Positions 9,595-18,236 of a stretch of 64,000 nt of DNA are shown here, piece by piece (within the stretch, counting starts at the first letter, position 1; every line of letters starts with the position of its first letter). This DNA is from CAVWDI01 sp963753725 (GTDB lineage Bacteria; Chloroflexota; Anaerolineae; Anaerolineales; UBA4823). The position numbers and the translations under genes were made by a program. The notes under the pieces are model-generated. The model saw only the letters and a list, made by a program, of their open reading frames with translations. It did no database searches and was not told the DNA's origin. The stretch covers positions 620,001 to 684,000 of the forward strand of contig CAVWDI010000010.1 in assembly GCA_963753725.1 (NCBI GenBank), written 5' to 3'.

Positions 9595-10170
9595 CTACCA
9601 ACCGAACAGACCTCCGATGGCGCCTGCGCCCAAACCTAACAAACCCAGAACAGCTCCACCGATTAACGAGATAACAACTAGTGCAATCCATCCTAGTATA
9701 ACAGTGATGATGGTCTGCAGCCATTCCAGGTCCAGGGCTTCTTTAGCGGCCATGAACCAGGCAACGATCAACGCGATCACACCAATGACCATTATAGGTC
9801 CTACCAAGCAGTTAAAAACGGGGATAAATCCCGCAAAAATGCCCAGGAATCCGATAATATTCCAGACGTATGCCAGACCTAACGTGCGCACCATCTCTTC
9901 AAAAGTAACATCAGCCTTGAAAAAAGTCCGTCCGACCCAGTTGACGACCCAGGCGCCAACCGCAAATCCGGCTACCGCGAAGAGCGTTCCCCCGACTGCC
10001 CCTCCCAGCCAACTGAGGATGTTTGGGGATGCATTCGATCCAAGCTGGTTGAGGAAGGCAACCACCGCCACAATTAACCAGGCGGTTTGGGTGAAAGCTG
10101 TGTCCTTTTCTACCTCTGCATATATACCTCTGCGGAATGTGAAGGCTCCAATTATTCGATCCATTAACAT
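9595..10170 (-). CDS. Yip1-family membrane protein
   Basis: A membrane protein of 191 residues with about five helices and the Yip1 domain pattern: a short cytosolic head 'MDRIIGAFTFRRGIYAEVEK', a central 'GRTFFKADVTFEEMVRTLGL' loop, then helices with Pro and Gly ending 'GLGAGAIGGLFGW'. Bacterial members are of unknown function. A GGAGAAG sits before the ATG at 10170. MDRI, two codons later, is an alternative start. Confidence 0.75.
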   Translation of the reverse strand: MLMDRIIGAFTFRRGIYAEVEKDTAFTQTAWLIVAVVAFLNQLGSNASPNILSWLGGAVGGTLFAVAGFAVGAWVVNWVGRTFFKADVTFEEMVRTLGLAYVWNIIGFLGIFAGFIPVFNCLVGPIMVIGVIALIVAWFMAAKEALDLEWLQTIITVILGWIALVVISLIGGAVLGLLGLGAGAIGGLFGW

Positions 10171-10355
10171 GATTTCTTCTCCATTTTATTCACTCTGTGT
10201 TTTGACTTTGGATTGAAAAATTTTTCCAATTTATTATATTTTTTATAACACCCAACAACCTGGATGGTTGTGAATATACACATATGAATTCTTTCTCTGC
10301 TGTGTTCGAAGGCAATTTGGTCTTATTGGAGCCTTATCTATGTCTTTAAATCGAG

Positions 10356-10545
10356 TTACGGATCCCGAACGAGAACCATCAGCGTAATATCATCAGCCTG
10401 CGGAGCATCCCCAACGAATTCATTAACCTTAGCCAATACATTATTCTGCATGGTTAGCGCTGGAAGTCCATTGCTGGTCCGTAAACAATCTATCATACAC
10501 TGCTCATCGAATTTATCTCCTTGTGTAATCCCAATTACAAGATCA
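10356..10545 (-). pseudogene. C-terminal fragment of a SpoIIE/PP2C-type phosphatase
   Basis: A short minus-strand frame reads 'LDLVIGITQGDKFDEQ..' and ends 'VNEFVGDAPQADDITLMVLV' then RDP and a stop. The last part is the diagnostic end of SpoIIE/RsbU serine phosphatases, including the metal-binding Asp pair in DD-I-T. The rest of the phosphatase is absent. The fragment runs into the end of the decayed CPBP gene in a different frame, so it is a deletion remnant rather than a gene. Confidence 0.55.
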
Positions 10546-11359
10546 AGGACAGGATCAAGGCAGTCCAGATCACATTTATCGAACCGTGGATGATGATCGA
10601 GAACCAGGTGCTGCGGAAGTACTTGGCCGGGAGGGCATAAAAGAAAATCCAGGTAAAACCGGTTGTCCCAAACCAGCTCCAGGGCATATTGACATGGTAC
10701 AGGATCCCGATAACGCCGTTAGCCACTCAGTCCCACTCGCCGAACACGCCGTTCATTTTGGGCAGCAGAACTCCCCGGAAAAGGAACTCTACGCCTAAAA
10801 TGTTAAACACTGCCATGAGCAGGAACACTACCAGGATGCCCCAGGCGCCATAAAAGAGCTTTCCAGCCTCTGGTGACATCAAGAATTCCCCCAGTTCATA
10901 ACCAGGAGGCGGCGCGATGAATGGGAATATTCTCGACACGAAATCATCAATCATCGACAGCAATCCAATTGCCACGACTGCGTGTAAAAGGACAAGGGGA
11001 ATCAACCACAGCCACAGTTTGGGGCGAGGTTCACCGGTCCTGGGATCCAGCGGGGTGTTGACCCTCAAGCGACGCTTGAGGGTCTCCCAGCGCAGATCAC
11101 CCTCTTCGCGGTACACGATGATTAACGATAAGACAAACACCCACAACAAGGCTATTGTAAGGGAACCCATGCGTGCGTATCCAGCCCCCATGGGGTCCGT
11201 TTAATAATCTGGGGTAATGGCTGGGAAAACCACCCAGGCTATGAAAAAAGATGGGATCGTAGCCGCGGCCCATATGCCCATGATTTTACGAAGAGAGTAT
11301 TGTTTACCTTCTACCTTTGCGTACCATGCATTTGATTCAGAACTGCTTGTGTCGTTCAT
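10535..11359 (-). pseudogene. CPBP intramembrane protease, decayed tandem copy
   Basis: This has 275 codons in one frame and aligns along its length with the intact neighbour at 11442-12275. It has two in-frame stops: TAA at 11201-11203 (where the neighbour has NFNTDP) and TGA at 10727-10729 (neighbour: Trp in KWDWVANG). The first catalytic Glu is also lost: GEEFLFRG has become GVEFLFRG. The start ATG at 11359 keeps its GGAGGG ribosome site. With no length changes but loss of an active-site residue, this looks like genuine decay after duplication rather than sequence error. Confidence 0.85.
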
Positions 11360-11441
11360 TTTTTTATCCCTCCGATTTTTTTTATTATTTTACGTTTGTA
11401 AATTATTTTTCGTTAGCCGTGATTCATCCAAAGTTGTTCAA

Positions 11442-12275
11442 CTACGCTAGCCCAAGCACAATCCCTAGGATAAGGAACAAGAAGAACACGCTTTGCAAGG
11501 AATGGAGGATGATAGCAAACCAGGTGCTGCGGTAGAGACGTGCAGGTAATGCAAACAAGAAAATGCCATCGATGATACTGGCCAAAATGCTCCATGGCTG
11601 GTGCAAGTGGTACAGTCCGAAGAGAACGCCGTTCGCCACCCAATCCCACTTGCCAAAAACCCCGTTCATTTTGGGCAGCAGCACTCCCCGGAAAAGAAAC
11701 TCTTCACCTAAAACAGTATTGAACAATGACGCAATGAAAAACAACAGGAAAAACCACCAGGCGCCCACCAGTTGGGATTGTATTTCGGGTGATTCAAGGA
11801 GTACTCCTGCATCATAACCGGGAGGTACGGCAAGGAATGGCAAAGTAGAAACCCACAGATTTTCCACCATTGGCGTTAAGAAGATCCCATAAGCGGTACC
11901 CAAGATAATGAAAGGGATTAACCACAGCCACAGTTTGCGGCGCGGCTGACCTGTTTTTGGATCACGCGGTGTGTTGAGCCACAGGCGCTGCCGGATGGTC
12001 TCCCAACGCAGATCGCCTTCTTCTCGGTAGATGATGATCATGGAAAAGATAAACAACCATATCAAACCAACCGTTAGCAATACTAATCTCGTTACGCCTG
12101 CTCCTAAAGGGTCCGTATTAAAATTAGGAGACACCGCAGGGAATACTATCCAACCTAAGATAGACATCGGAATTGCCGCAAGAGCCCAGATACCAAGGAT
12201 TTTGGCGAGTGAGTATTGGTTTTCACTCCGATCTTCATTCCATGCAGTCATTTCAGGATTGCTTGTGTTGTTCAT
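11442..12275 (-). CDS. CPBP family intramembrane metalloprotease
   Basis: A multi-pass membrane protein of 277 residues with the Abi/CAAX-protease (CPBP) motifs: EEFLFRG (E191, E192, R196), LYHLHQPW (H223) and AIILHSLQS (H258). These residues form the metal-binding active site in the Rce1/CPBP family, which cleaves substrates inside the membrane. The substrate is unknown. About eight hydrophobic segments are visible. AGGAGA lies 9 bases ahead of the ATG. A decayed tandem duplicate lies directly downstream, and another distant CPBP gene is at 23158. Confidence 0.88.
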   Translation of the reverse strand: MNNTSNPEMTAWNEDRSENQYSLAKILGIWALAAIPMSILGWIVFPAVSPNFNTDPLGAGVTRLVLLTVGLIWLFIFSMIIIYREEGDLRWETIRQRLWLNTPRDPKTGQPRRKLWLWLIPFIILGTAYGIFLTPMVENLWVSTLPFLAVPPGYDAGVLLESPEIQSQLVGAWWFFLLFFIASLFNTVLGEEFLFRGVLLPKMNGVFGKWDWVANGVLFGLYHLHQPWSILASIIDGIFLFALPARLYRSTWFAIILHSLQSVFFLFLILGIVLGLA

Positions 12276-12304
12276 TTTTTATTTCTCCTTTTTTTAGTGA
12301 CAAC

Positions 12305-12424
12305 TCATAGTGCAGGTGTAAATAACAGTCCCAGAACAGCAACAGCTATAGTGATGATAAAAACTACAATTATTGGAATAGATAAACGCTTGTCACTTGG
12401 ATTTCCTATATTACTTCCCTTCAA
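12305..12424 (-). CDS. Possible 39-residue single-helix membrane protein
   Basis: A TTG at 12424 overlaps the stop codon of the upstream gene and opens a frame ending 'SIPIIVVFIITIAVAVLGLL' then FTPAL, one clear membrane helix behind a basic SDKR. There is no independent ribosome site, so translation would be by coupling. It fills the gap between two membrane-protein genes. It could also be chance. Confidence 0.35.
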   Translation of the reverse strand: MKGSNIGNPSDKRLSIPIIVVFIITIAVAVLGLLFTPAL

Positions 12425-13101
12425 TCTGCTGGAGCGGCTATTGGGGGTTGTTCTGCCTCCACTGCCTGAACTTGACTAGATTTTAACTGTCCGAAGTAGG
12501 TGAAACCCCAGCCCAATGCCAGCAGGACCATCACACCTGAAGCCGAGTTTATGGTGCTGCTCAGCGGTACTTCAAACTTAACCGCCAGTTCCGGCCTCAA
12601 GACGAAGTTAGCAATACTAAAAAGCCCGCACAGGTCCCAGGCCGCCACTACAAAGAATATAAAACCAATCATACGCAGGTCCGATCCCGTTCTCCTTGGC
12701 GCTGAAAGTGTTGGACGGGTCGTAGCCCAATGCCATACTGATCCTACGAAGAACAGTGTAATCAGACCGCCGCCGATACCAAAAAGGGCGGGAACTAATT
12801 GGGAGCTGGTCCCCATAAACCTCCAGGCAGTAAAAAAAATCAGGATCAGGATCAATAACCAAAAGGTACGCCGCTCGACTTCAGCGATCAGGGCAGCTCC
12901 AATAGCAACAATGAACGCTCCCAATGGAACGGACAACGACCAGAGAATTCCTACCATTCCAGACATAGCCTGGCTGCCAACCTGGTTAGCGGCAGGTACC
13001 ATGCGCCAGGAATAAAGCGCACCCAATCCGATCATATACAGTGCCCCGATGATAAATACTACCCAACCGATTTTTTGTGAGGTTGAAATTTTTTTGTCCA
13101 T
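12421..13101 (-). CDS. Multi-pass membrane protein
   Basis: This protein of 226 residues has about seven hydrophobic segments, including 'IGWVVFIIGALYMIGLGALY', 'LWSLSVPLGAFIVAIGAALI' and 'TFWLLILILIFFTAWRFM'. The C-terminal tail is soluble and Gln/Ala/Pro-rich (QAVEAEQPPIAAPAD). The start MDKKIS is chosen because AAGGAG lies about 7 bases before it; a longer frame to 13128 lacks one. The family is not recognised. It is followed closely by a possible small membrane protein and the CPBP gene, so the three may form one transcript. Confidence 0.7.
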   Translation of the reverse strand: MDKKISTSQKIGWVVFIIGALYMIGLGALYSWRMVPAANQVGSQAMSGMVGILWSLSVPLGAFIVAIGAALIAEVERRTFWLLILILIFFTAWRFMGTSSQLVPALFGIGGGLITLFFVGSVWHWATTRPTLSAPRRTGSDLRMIGFIFFVVAAWDLCGLFSIANFVLRPELAVKFEVPLSSTINSASGVMVLLALGWGFTYFGQLKSSQVQAVEAEQPPIAAPAD

Positions 13102-13278
13102 AATTTTCTCCTTTGTTCCTTTACCCATTTTTAATTGGTTTTTTCCGAGACCACGCGTGTTATCACATTAATTGGTAGTCATTACTCTTCGGGGTCGAAT
13201 TTTTATTTTCTTATATAGTCGATGAAGACCTCCAAGAATGATACCCATTTAAAGTAATTTTAAATCAGATTATTAACC

Positions 13279-13965
13279 TTAACTCGTCTGGTTTTCTGCG
13301 TGAGGCAGCTGCGGGATCAACCAGGATAGGAATTGGTCAGTTGAGCGAGACTGAAGCAGCAACCTTCCTGGACCGGTCAGATCAACTACCAGGCCTTCAC
13401 CGCTGAACAGCGTCGACTTAAGTCCGCCCACCTTGCGGACGTTGAAGCCAATCCCCTCGGTGAAAGCTACCAGGTGTCCGGTGTCGACGGTATAGGACTC
13501 GCCAGCCTCAAGTACCATTTCATGGATGGCGCCGTATGCAGATAACACCATTTTTCCGGCCCCGGATGTCCGCAGCATGATGGCGCCTTCGGAGGCGAAA
13601 AACGTCTTGGCGCCGGACCAGCGTGTATCCAGTTCGATGCCTATGTCGGATGCCATGTAGGAACCTGATTGGACCATCAAGGATTCACCCTTTAAATCGA
13701 TATCGAGCACATCACCGGGGAGCGCTGGAGCGACGGTTATTTCACCGCCACCCTGGGGAGCTCTATAGGTGTTCTGGAAAAAACTCTCTCCGCCGAGGAT
13801 TGCCCGGGTGAAGGACTTCAACAGACCACCGGTTGCTTCTGTTTCAAGAATTACACCTGTGGACATACTGACCATGGAACCGGCTTCGACTTTGATCTCT
13901 TCACCCCCGGCAAGCTTGATCACTGCCAGGGAATAAGCGGGACGGTACAAAATTTCGATTTGCAT
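13279..13965 (-). CDS. AIM24/TIGR00266 family protein
   Basis: A soluble beta-rich protein of 228 residues with the AIM24 pattern: 'AGSMVSMSTGVILETEATGG', 'RAILGGESFFQNTYRAP-GG', 'APALPGDVLDIDL', 'SGSYMASDIGIELDTRW', 'LSAYGAIHEMVLEAGESYTV' and the end 'GLVVDLTGPGRLLLQSR'. The fold is a repeated TRAP/tryptophan-RNA-binding-like beta barrel. The mitochondrial namesake affects inner-membrane architecture; the bacterial role is not known. It is complete and apparently a single-gene unit. Confidence 0.9.
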   Translation of the reverse strand: MQIEILYRPAYSLAVIKLAGGEEIKVEAGSMVSMSTGVILETEATGGLLKSFTRAILGGESFFQNTYRAPQGGGEITVAPALPGDVLDIDLKGESLMVQSGSYMASDIGIELDTRWSGAKTFFASEGAIMLRTSGAGKMVLSAYGAIHEMVLEAGESYTVDTGHLVAFTEGIGFNVRKVGGLKSTLFSGEGLVVDLTGPGRLLLQSRSTDQFLSWLIPQLPHAENQTS

Positions 13966-14023
13966 GTGAATCTCCTCATAGGATTTATTTTAAATTCTTT
14001 TACTGCAGCATTGCACCATTATT

Positions 14024-15277
14024 TCAAGAGCGAGAGGTTACAGCTTTCTTTTCTTTTTGCCTTCTGGGTTTCATCCCAAAAATCATACGCATGGGTTTAA
14101 ATGGCCGGATCAGCAACTCAACCAATCCGAGTGTTATCAAGAATGAACTGATCACAATAACTGATAGCTTCACCAGAATGCCGGTATCCCACTGAACGAC
14201 GAAGTATGAGATCGTAATGATCACCGGCTGGTGGAACAGGTAGAAGGGCATGATGGTTTCGTTTCCGTAAACAAGCCATTTGTTGGAGAAATTCAAATAA
14301 TTCATGGCGAGGTAGAGAATATCGAGCGCCCACCCCCAGCTCATCATTGTGAATGAGAAAATGAGGATGATGGACCACGGCAAGACGAAAGTCCGGGACC
14401 ATGCGAAAACGATATCACCGTATACAGCGGATAATCCAAAAAAAGCAGCCAGGCCCATTATACCGCCGGCAAATAAAAACCATCGATCTCTGCGAATGGC
14501 GCTCAAAAATCTATCGTCGGAATAGATGATGTAACCCAATATGAAAAAGAGGAAGGAATAAAGGAAATCCAACCAGGTATGTTCTTGAGGATGTGGATCG
14601 TATGGTTGGACGAGAACCCTAGACAGTGCTAATGGGAGGATAAACAGCAGCATCCCACCCCGGTTCTCAACCAGATGAGCAAGCCAGGCAATGAACGAAC
14701 TTCCCGCTTTTCTCTCGAACCAGTTAAAGACAGGTAATGCCAGAAGAGAATACACGAACAAGAAGGCCAGGAACCAGAGATGAAGCCCCCACCTGCCGAA
14801 TAACCCGGGAGTGAGCAAATTGCCCGATAAACTCTCGGCAAGCAGTTCCGGGACGAAGCCTAGGAATGAGCCCTCATAGCTTCCTTTGTTCAGCGCCTCG
14901 AGATACTTTTGAAACGGTGTCAGCAAGATGGAGCCCACGATGAATGGGATCAGCAAGCGAGTCACTCGCTCGCTGATGTACTGCTGGTTGCTTCGCCGGC
15001 GCAAGGCAAACATACTTGCAGCACCTGAAACCAGAAAGAACAGCGGCATCCCCCAGGGACCGACTAAGAGCAGTACCGCCGTGATTGTGCCGCTTAGCTG
15101 AGCGTTTTTAATGTGCCAGGGTAACAATGCGTCAAAGGGATGCAGGGCGTGAAAAAGGAAGACTCCCAATATGAGGATTACGCGCAACCAATCCAGATAG
15201 TAAAGGCGCTCTGGTTTTTTGCCACTTGATTTTGTGTTACTCATCGAATCAGCAGGAACCATGCTGTGGCTGGTCAT
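14024..15277 (-). CDS. Acyltransferase 3 family membrane protein, copy 1
   Basis: This protein of 417 residues has the acyltransferase-3 (OafA/WecH-like) layout of about ten helices. The N-terminal signature is 'LYYLDWLRVILILGVFLFHA', with a conserved His in TM1. 'WGMPLFFLVSGAASMFALRR', 'RVTRLLIPFIVGSILLTP' and, near the end, 'GNETIMPFYLFHQPVIITIS' with another conserved His follow. Such proteins O-acylate sugars, lipids or peptidoglycan from the cytoplasmic side. The tail is basic (KPRRQKEKKAVTSRS). AGGAGAA lies before the ATG. Two paralogues follow within 5 kb. Confidence 0.88.
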   Translation of the reverse strand: MTSHSMVPADSMSNTKSSGKKPERLYYLDWLRVILILGVFLFHALHPFDALLPWHIKNAQLSGTITAVLLLVGPWGMPLFFLVSGAASMFALRRRSNQQYISERVTRLLIPFIVGSILLTPFQKYLEALNKGSYEGSFLGFVPELLAESLSGNLLTPGLFGRWGLHLWFLAFLFVYSLLALPVFNWFERKAGSSFIAWLAHLVENRGGMLLFILPLALSRVLVQPYDPHPQEHTWLDFLYSFLFFILGYIIYSDDRFLSAIRRDRWFLFAGGIMGLAAFFGLSAVYGDIVFAWSRTFVLPWSIILIFSFTMMSWGWALDILYLAMNYLNFSNKWLVYGNETIMPFYLFHQPVIITISYFVVQWDTGILVKLSVIVISSFLITLGLVELLIRPFKPMRMIFGMKPRRQKEKKAVTSRS

Positions 15278-15524
15278 AATAATTCTCCTGGTTACTGAGG
15301 GCGTACTTATTCATTCGTTATAGTCATGCCGGTCCCGTTAGGTTTGTTGGACAGGTTTTTTACAACTCAATATTTAACCGTCTGCCAGCTTGAGACCTGG
15401 CTGGCTTTGCGCTCCCGCACCCGGCGAACGAAAAACCACACAGCGCTGCCAGCAATGGAACCGCCACAATCGGTCAAATCTTGAACAGCATACATTGGCT
15501 TATGTCGAAACTATATCGCATGAT
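15278..15524. other. Intergenic stretch with hairpin and a possible gene tail
   Basis: The gap contains the 22-base hairpin at 15384-15405. On the minus strand, 15367-15470 could encode the tail of a lost membrane protein (ending GSAVWFFVRRVRERKASQ then VSSWQTVKY and a stop). This is too short to name. Confidence 0.4.
15384..15405. repeat. 22-base hairpin, copy 1
   Basis: Arms GCCAGC and GCTGGC flank the 10-base loop TTGAGACCTG. A copy with loop TTGAAACCTG and covarying outer pairs lies at 17229-17250. Both sit about 75-110 bases upstream of an acyltransferase-3 start. Confidence 0.5.
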
Positions 15525-15914
15525 TTAATCTCTAAACTTTTCATCCAACCAGCTCAACGCGTTATATAGGACAGGATAAATCTGACCAGTATTTTCATCC
15601 TTCCAGCCGTGACCTCTATTTGGATCGATGATATAGCTGAAATCCTTGCCGTGATCGGCAATGATGGAATCCAGGATTTCAATCGAGAGTGGAACGGGTA
15701 TGCTGCTGTCCTGAGCGCCAAACAGCCACAAACCAGGCACGTCGATATTCTGTAAAGAAGTTACCGGATCAAAACCATGTGGACCTGCGTATTCACGCGC
15801 CATATCAGAAGCCTCTTTCAACGAAGTTTCACCTTCGGTCAAGCCGCTGTAATAAATCTCCTGACCTACCGAAGATGTAGGTCCGGATGATACAATAACG
15901 AAGGCAACATCAGT
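15525..15914 (-). pseudogene. C-terminal fragment of an alpha/beta hydrolase
   Basis: About 130 codons remain: 'DVAFVIVSSGPTSSVGQEIY', 'ASDMAREYAGPHGFDP', 'NIDVPGLWLFGAQDSSIPVP' with the acid-strand pattern, and 'NRGHGWKDENTGQIYP' containing the late His. This is the second half of a serine hydrolase of the alpha/beta fold. The nucleophile elbow and N-terminal half are missing. The upstream side is the 3' end of acyltransferase copy 2, so a deletion junction lies near 15915-15925. There is no ribosome-binding site. Confidence 0.65.
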
Positions 15915-15924
15915 TGATTGATGA

Positions 15925-17155
15925 TCAGGCAGCGGTCCCATCCGGAGTAGTTGCGGGTGCTGCTGGCGGTTTCTTCTTTGGACGCATGCCGAAGAAGAAG
16001 CGCACGATATTAAAGCGCCTGATGAGCAGTTCATATATACCCATGATCACAGTGAAGGAAACCACAGCGATGATCAGGTACTTCGGCAGTATTCCCATTC
16101 CCAACGGGATGATGAACCAGCCGACGCACAGGATGACTGTCTGGTGCAGCAGGTAGAAAGGAAGCACTGCCTGGTTGGCGTAAGATAGGAATTTGTTGTT
16201 GAAATTTAGGTATTTTGCACCCAGGCTTAACATAAATACCACCGCGCTCCAACTTGCAATGCTGTATACAATTTGATATACCACATATGGCAGCGAGAAA
16301 GGTTCGTTACCTGGCATTGGGTCATAACCTGTTGCCAATACCATGTATCCCAATACGCCAAAAAAGCCAACCAGCCACAGGACAAGGCAGAGCCACCCAT
16401 ATCTCTTGATGCTTTCGGTAAAGCGTATATCGGCTACCATGATATAGCCAAAAACAAAGAATGCAGCGTACCATAAGAAATCGGCCCAGGTCCTTCCACC
16501 GCTGAAAAGGAATCTGAAGCAAATCAGGATCAGGGCTAGCGGGATTATGATTAGAAAAATACCGAGCGGGCGCTCAAACCACCCGGCCAGTCTTTCGATC
16601 CAGCGTTGACCGCCTTCTGACCGCAGGTAGAGAAGCAGCGGCAGGGTCACCAGCGAGATGAGAAACAGATACTGAAGAAACCACAAATGTCCGGAAAAAC
16701 CATAGGGTACTAAACGTGCTGGATCATTGAGAACATAAGGAAAAAAATTTAACAAGGTTAGCCGGTAAATTACTGCAATAAAGCGGGAGAAACTCCCAAA
16801 TTGTCCCGCTGTATCCCCCGTTCGTGACAGCCTCAAAATAGGCTTGAGGCGGGATCAGGATAAATAAACCCACTGTATACAACGGGATTAAAAGTCGTTT
16901 GACTCTCTCCCACAGAAACTGCCCACCGGTCCTGGATTTTAATGCATACCAGGCGCCAACGCCGGATAGCACAAAAAAAAGTTCCATCACCCAGGGCCAG
17001 AACAAACCTCGAGTTATCACAAACACAATTATGCTCTGATCGGCATTCTTTATATGCCAGCCCTCTGTACCGAAAAAGCGGGTGCAGTGATACATGAAAA
17101 CCGCCAGCATGGCGATGACCCGCAGCCAATCAATATCATACCTGCGTTCTTTCAT
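15925..17155 (-). pseudogene. Acyltransferase 3 family membrane protein, copy 2, +1 frameshift
   Basis: The first piece (17155 to about 16785) carries 'RRYDIDWLRVIAMLAVFMYH' and 'WVMELFFVLSGVGAWYAL'. The second carries 'HLWFLQYLFLISLVTLPLLL' through 'NQAVLPFYLLHQTVILCVGW' and a tail of GMRPKKKPPAAPATTPDG. Removing one base from the three-base run at 16785-16787 joins 'GGYSGTIWEFL' to 'RFIAVIYRLTLLNFF' and gives about 409 residues, the normal family length. A TAAGGAGG lies ahead of ATG 17155. If the extra base is a sequence error, the gene is functional. It is a paralogue of copies 1 and 3. Confidence 0.85.
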
Positions 17156-17228
17156 GATTTTGCCTCCTTATAAGTTGTTTTACTGCAATATTTCTCTCGA
17201 CAATCCATCCGCCAGCTTTCATCCTACT

Positions 17229-17250
17229 ATCAGCTTGAAACCTGGCTGAT
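17229..17250. repeat. 22-base hairpin, copy 2
   Basis: Arms ATCAGC and GCTGAT flank the loop TTGAAACCTG. Compared with 15384-15405 the two outer base pairs change on both sides, so pairing is kept. Confidence 0.5.
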
Positions 17251-17266
17251 TTAAAGGAGATAATAG

Positions 17267-17431
17267 ATGAACTACATCATTTCCACCTGCGGCAGAACTA
17301 GCGCAAATGGAAAGTCTATCTCAATGATCGTTTGGGTGATCATTGGTTTGGTTGTTTTATTCGGACCTCGTAGGTCTTCAAGTACTGCGAGGTCTCAAAT
17401 CTTACCTGGTTTTTTAATCCGATCTATCTAG
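17267..17431 (+). CDS. Possible 54-residue membrane peptide
   Basis: An ATG at 17267 with AAAGGAG about 7 bases upstream opens a frame with one hydrophobic helix (SMIVWVIIGLVVLFG). The 3' half runs through hairpin repeat B and overlaps the stop of the opposing DUF2807 gene, so that part reads as repeat-derived (GPRRSSSTARSQ). This favours either a small gene fused into a repeat or chance. Confidence 0.35.
   Translation: MNYIISTCGRTSANGKSISMIVWVIIGLVVLFGPRRSSSTARSQILPGFLIRSI
17365..17397 (+). repeat. 33-base hairpin repeat, member B
   Basis: Arms ACCTCGTAG (17365-17373) and CTGCGAGGT (17385-17393) flank an 11-base loop and are followed by CTCA. Stem positions 5 and 6 differ from member A with matching changes on the other arm. 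Confidence 0.7.
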
Positions 17432-18161
17432 CCTCAACGCTTGATGCGCCGGAGGTGTCAATATTCCCTAAAGTGGGACTGCCCAGATAGGTTACATCTG
17501 AAGCTCCGCTGGCTTTGACATTGAGCGTGCCGCTTGGATTGACTGTAACAGAGCTGGCTCCGCTCACGTCTAAGTTAGCGTCGACAATGGAGAACCCACT
17601 CAAGTCAACATCGCTGCTGCCGGAGGCGTCCAGTTTCAAGTTCCCACCAGATCCGGTCAGGGCCGCGTCGCTGCTGCCCGAAGCATCGAAGGTGGTATCA
17701 CCGGCTTCGATATCGCCTTTCAATGAACTGGAACCGGACAGGTCAACAGTTAAACCCTTGGAGGAATGGAAACCTGAGATTTCAGCCTCGCTGGCGCCGC
17801 TTAATTCAATGCCTGTAAGTTCTGGCATGCTGATTTCAGCTTCCAATGTGGCGTTGGTCACCAAAGAAACACCAGGTTTCAGACCGACCTTCAGCGTGCT
17901 GCCGGCCTTTTCAACCTGGAGATATTCGACCAGGTTATCATCCACGCGGATAACAACTTTATATTTGTCCCCCTGGTTGATCTGTGCATTGAAGGCGCTG
18001 CTGATATCGACTTTATCGAAGTCAGTGATCGCTTCCTCCTGGGTGACTACATTCCCGGAACCTGTGATAGTTACTTCGGAAAGAGAAGGAATTTCAGGCA
18101 AATCACATGCTAGTGCTGCAAAGATTAGAGAAACAAGCATAAGTACTATTTGGTATTTCAT
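17424..18161 (-). CDS. DUF2807 lipoprotein (auto-transporter adhesin head-like)
   Basis: This exported protein of about 245 residues has a signal peptide and lipobox (VSLIFAALAC), so it is probably lipid-anchored outside the membrane. The mature part is the DUF2807/GIN repeat fold: 'ITDFDKVDISSAFNAQINQG', then repeated 'LSGSS', 'DASGSSD' and 'VSGASS' units that build a right-handed beta helix. Function is unknown; surface structure or adhesion is usually suggested. ATG at 18161 is preferred to 18179 because GGAGGTAA lies 9 bases before it. It sits between two acyltransferase-3 genes. Confidence 0.85.
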   Translation of the reverse strand: MKYQIVLMLVSLIFAALACDLPEIPSLSEVTITGSGNVVTQEEAITDFDKVDISSAFNAQINQGDKYKVVIRVDDNLVEYLQVEKAGSTLKVGLKPGVSLVTNATLEAEISMPELTGIELSGASEAEISGFHSSKGLTVDLSGSSSLKGDIEAGDTTFDASGSSDAALTGSGGNLKLDASGSSDVDLSGFSIVDANLDVSGASSVTVNPSGTLNVKASGASDVTYLGSPTLGNIDTSGASSVEAR

Positions 18162-18236
18162 TTTTTTTATTACCTCCATGTAATAATTTTTTTCGGATTT
18201 ATCAACTGCCTTGTTAGCTTTCCTGTATTAAATTCT

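Noticed and set aside
15915..16034. N-terminal 40 codons of the frame leading into the hydrolase fragment
   Set aside because: They lie antisense or out of frame over the end of acyltransferase copy 2 and have low-complexity Ser/Arg/Gln content. Only the part from about 15914 downward resembles a hydrolase.
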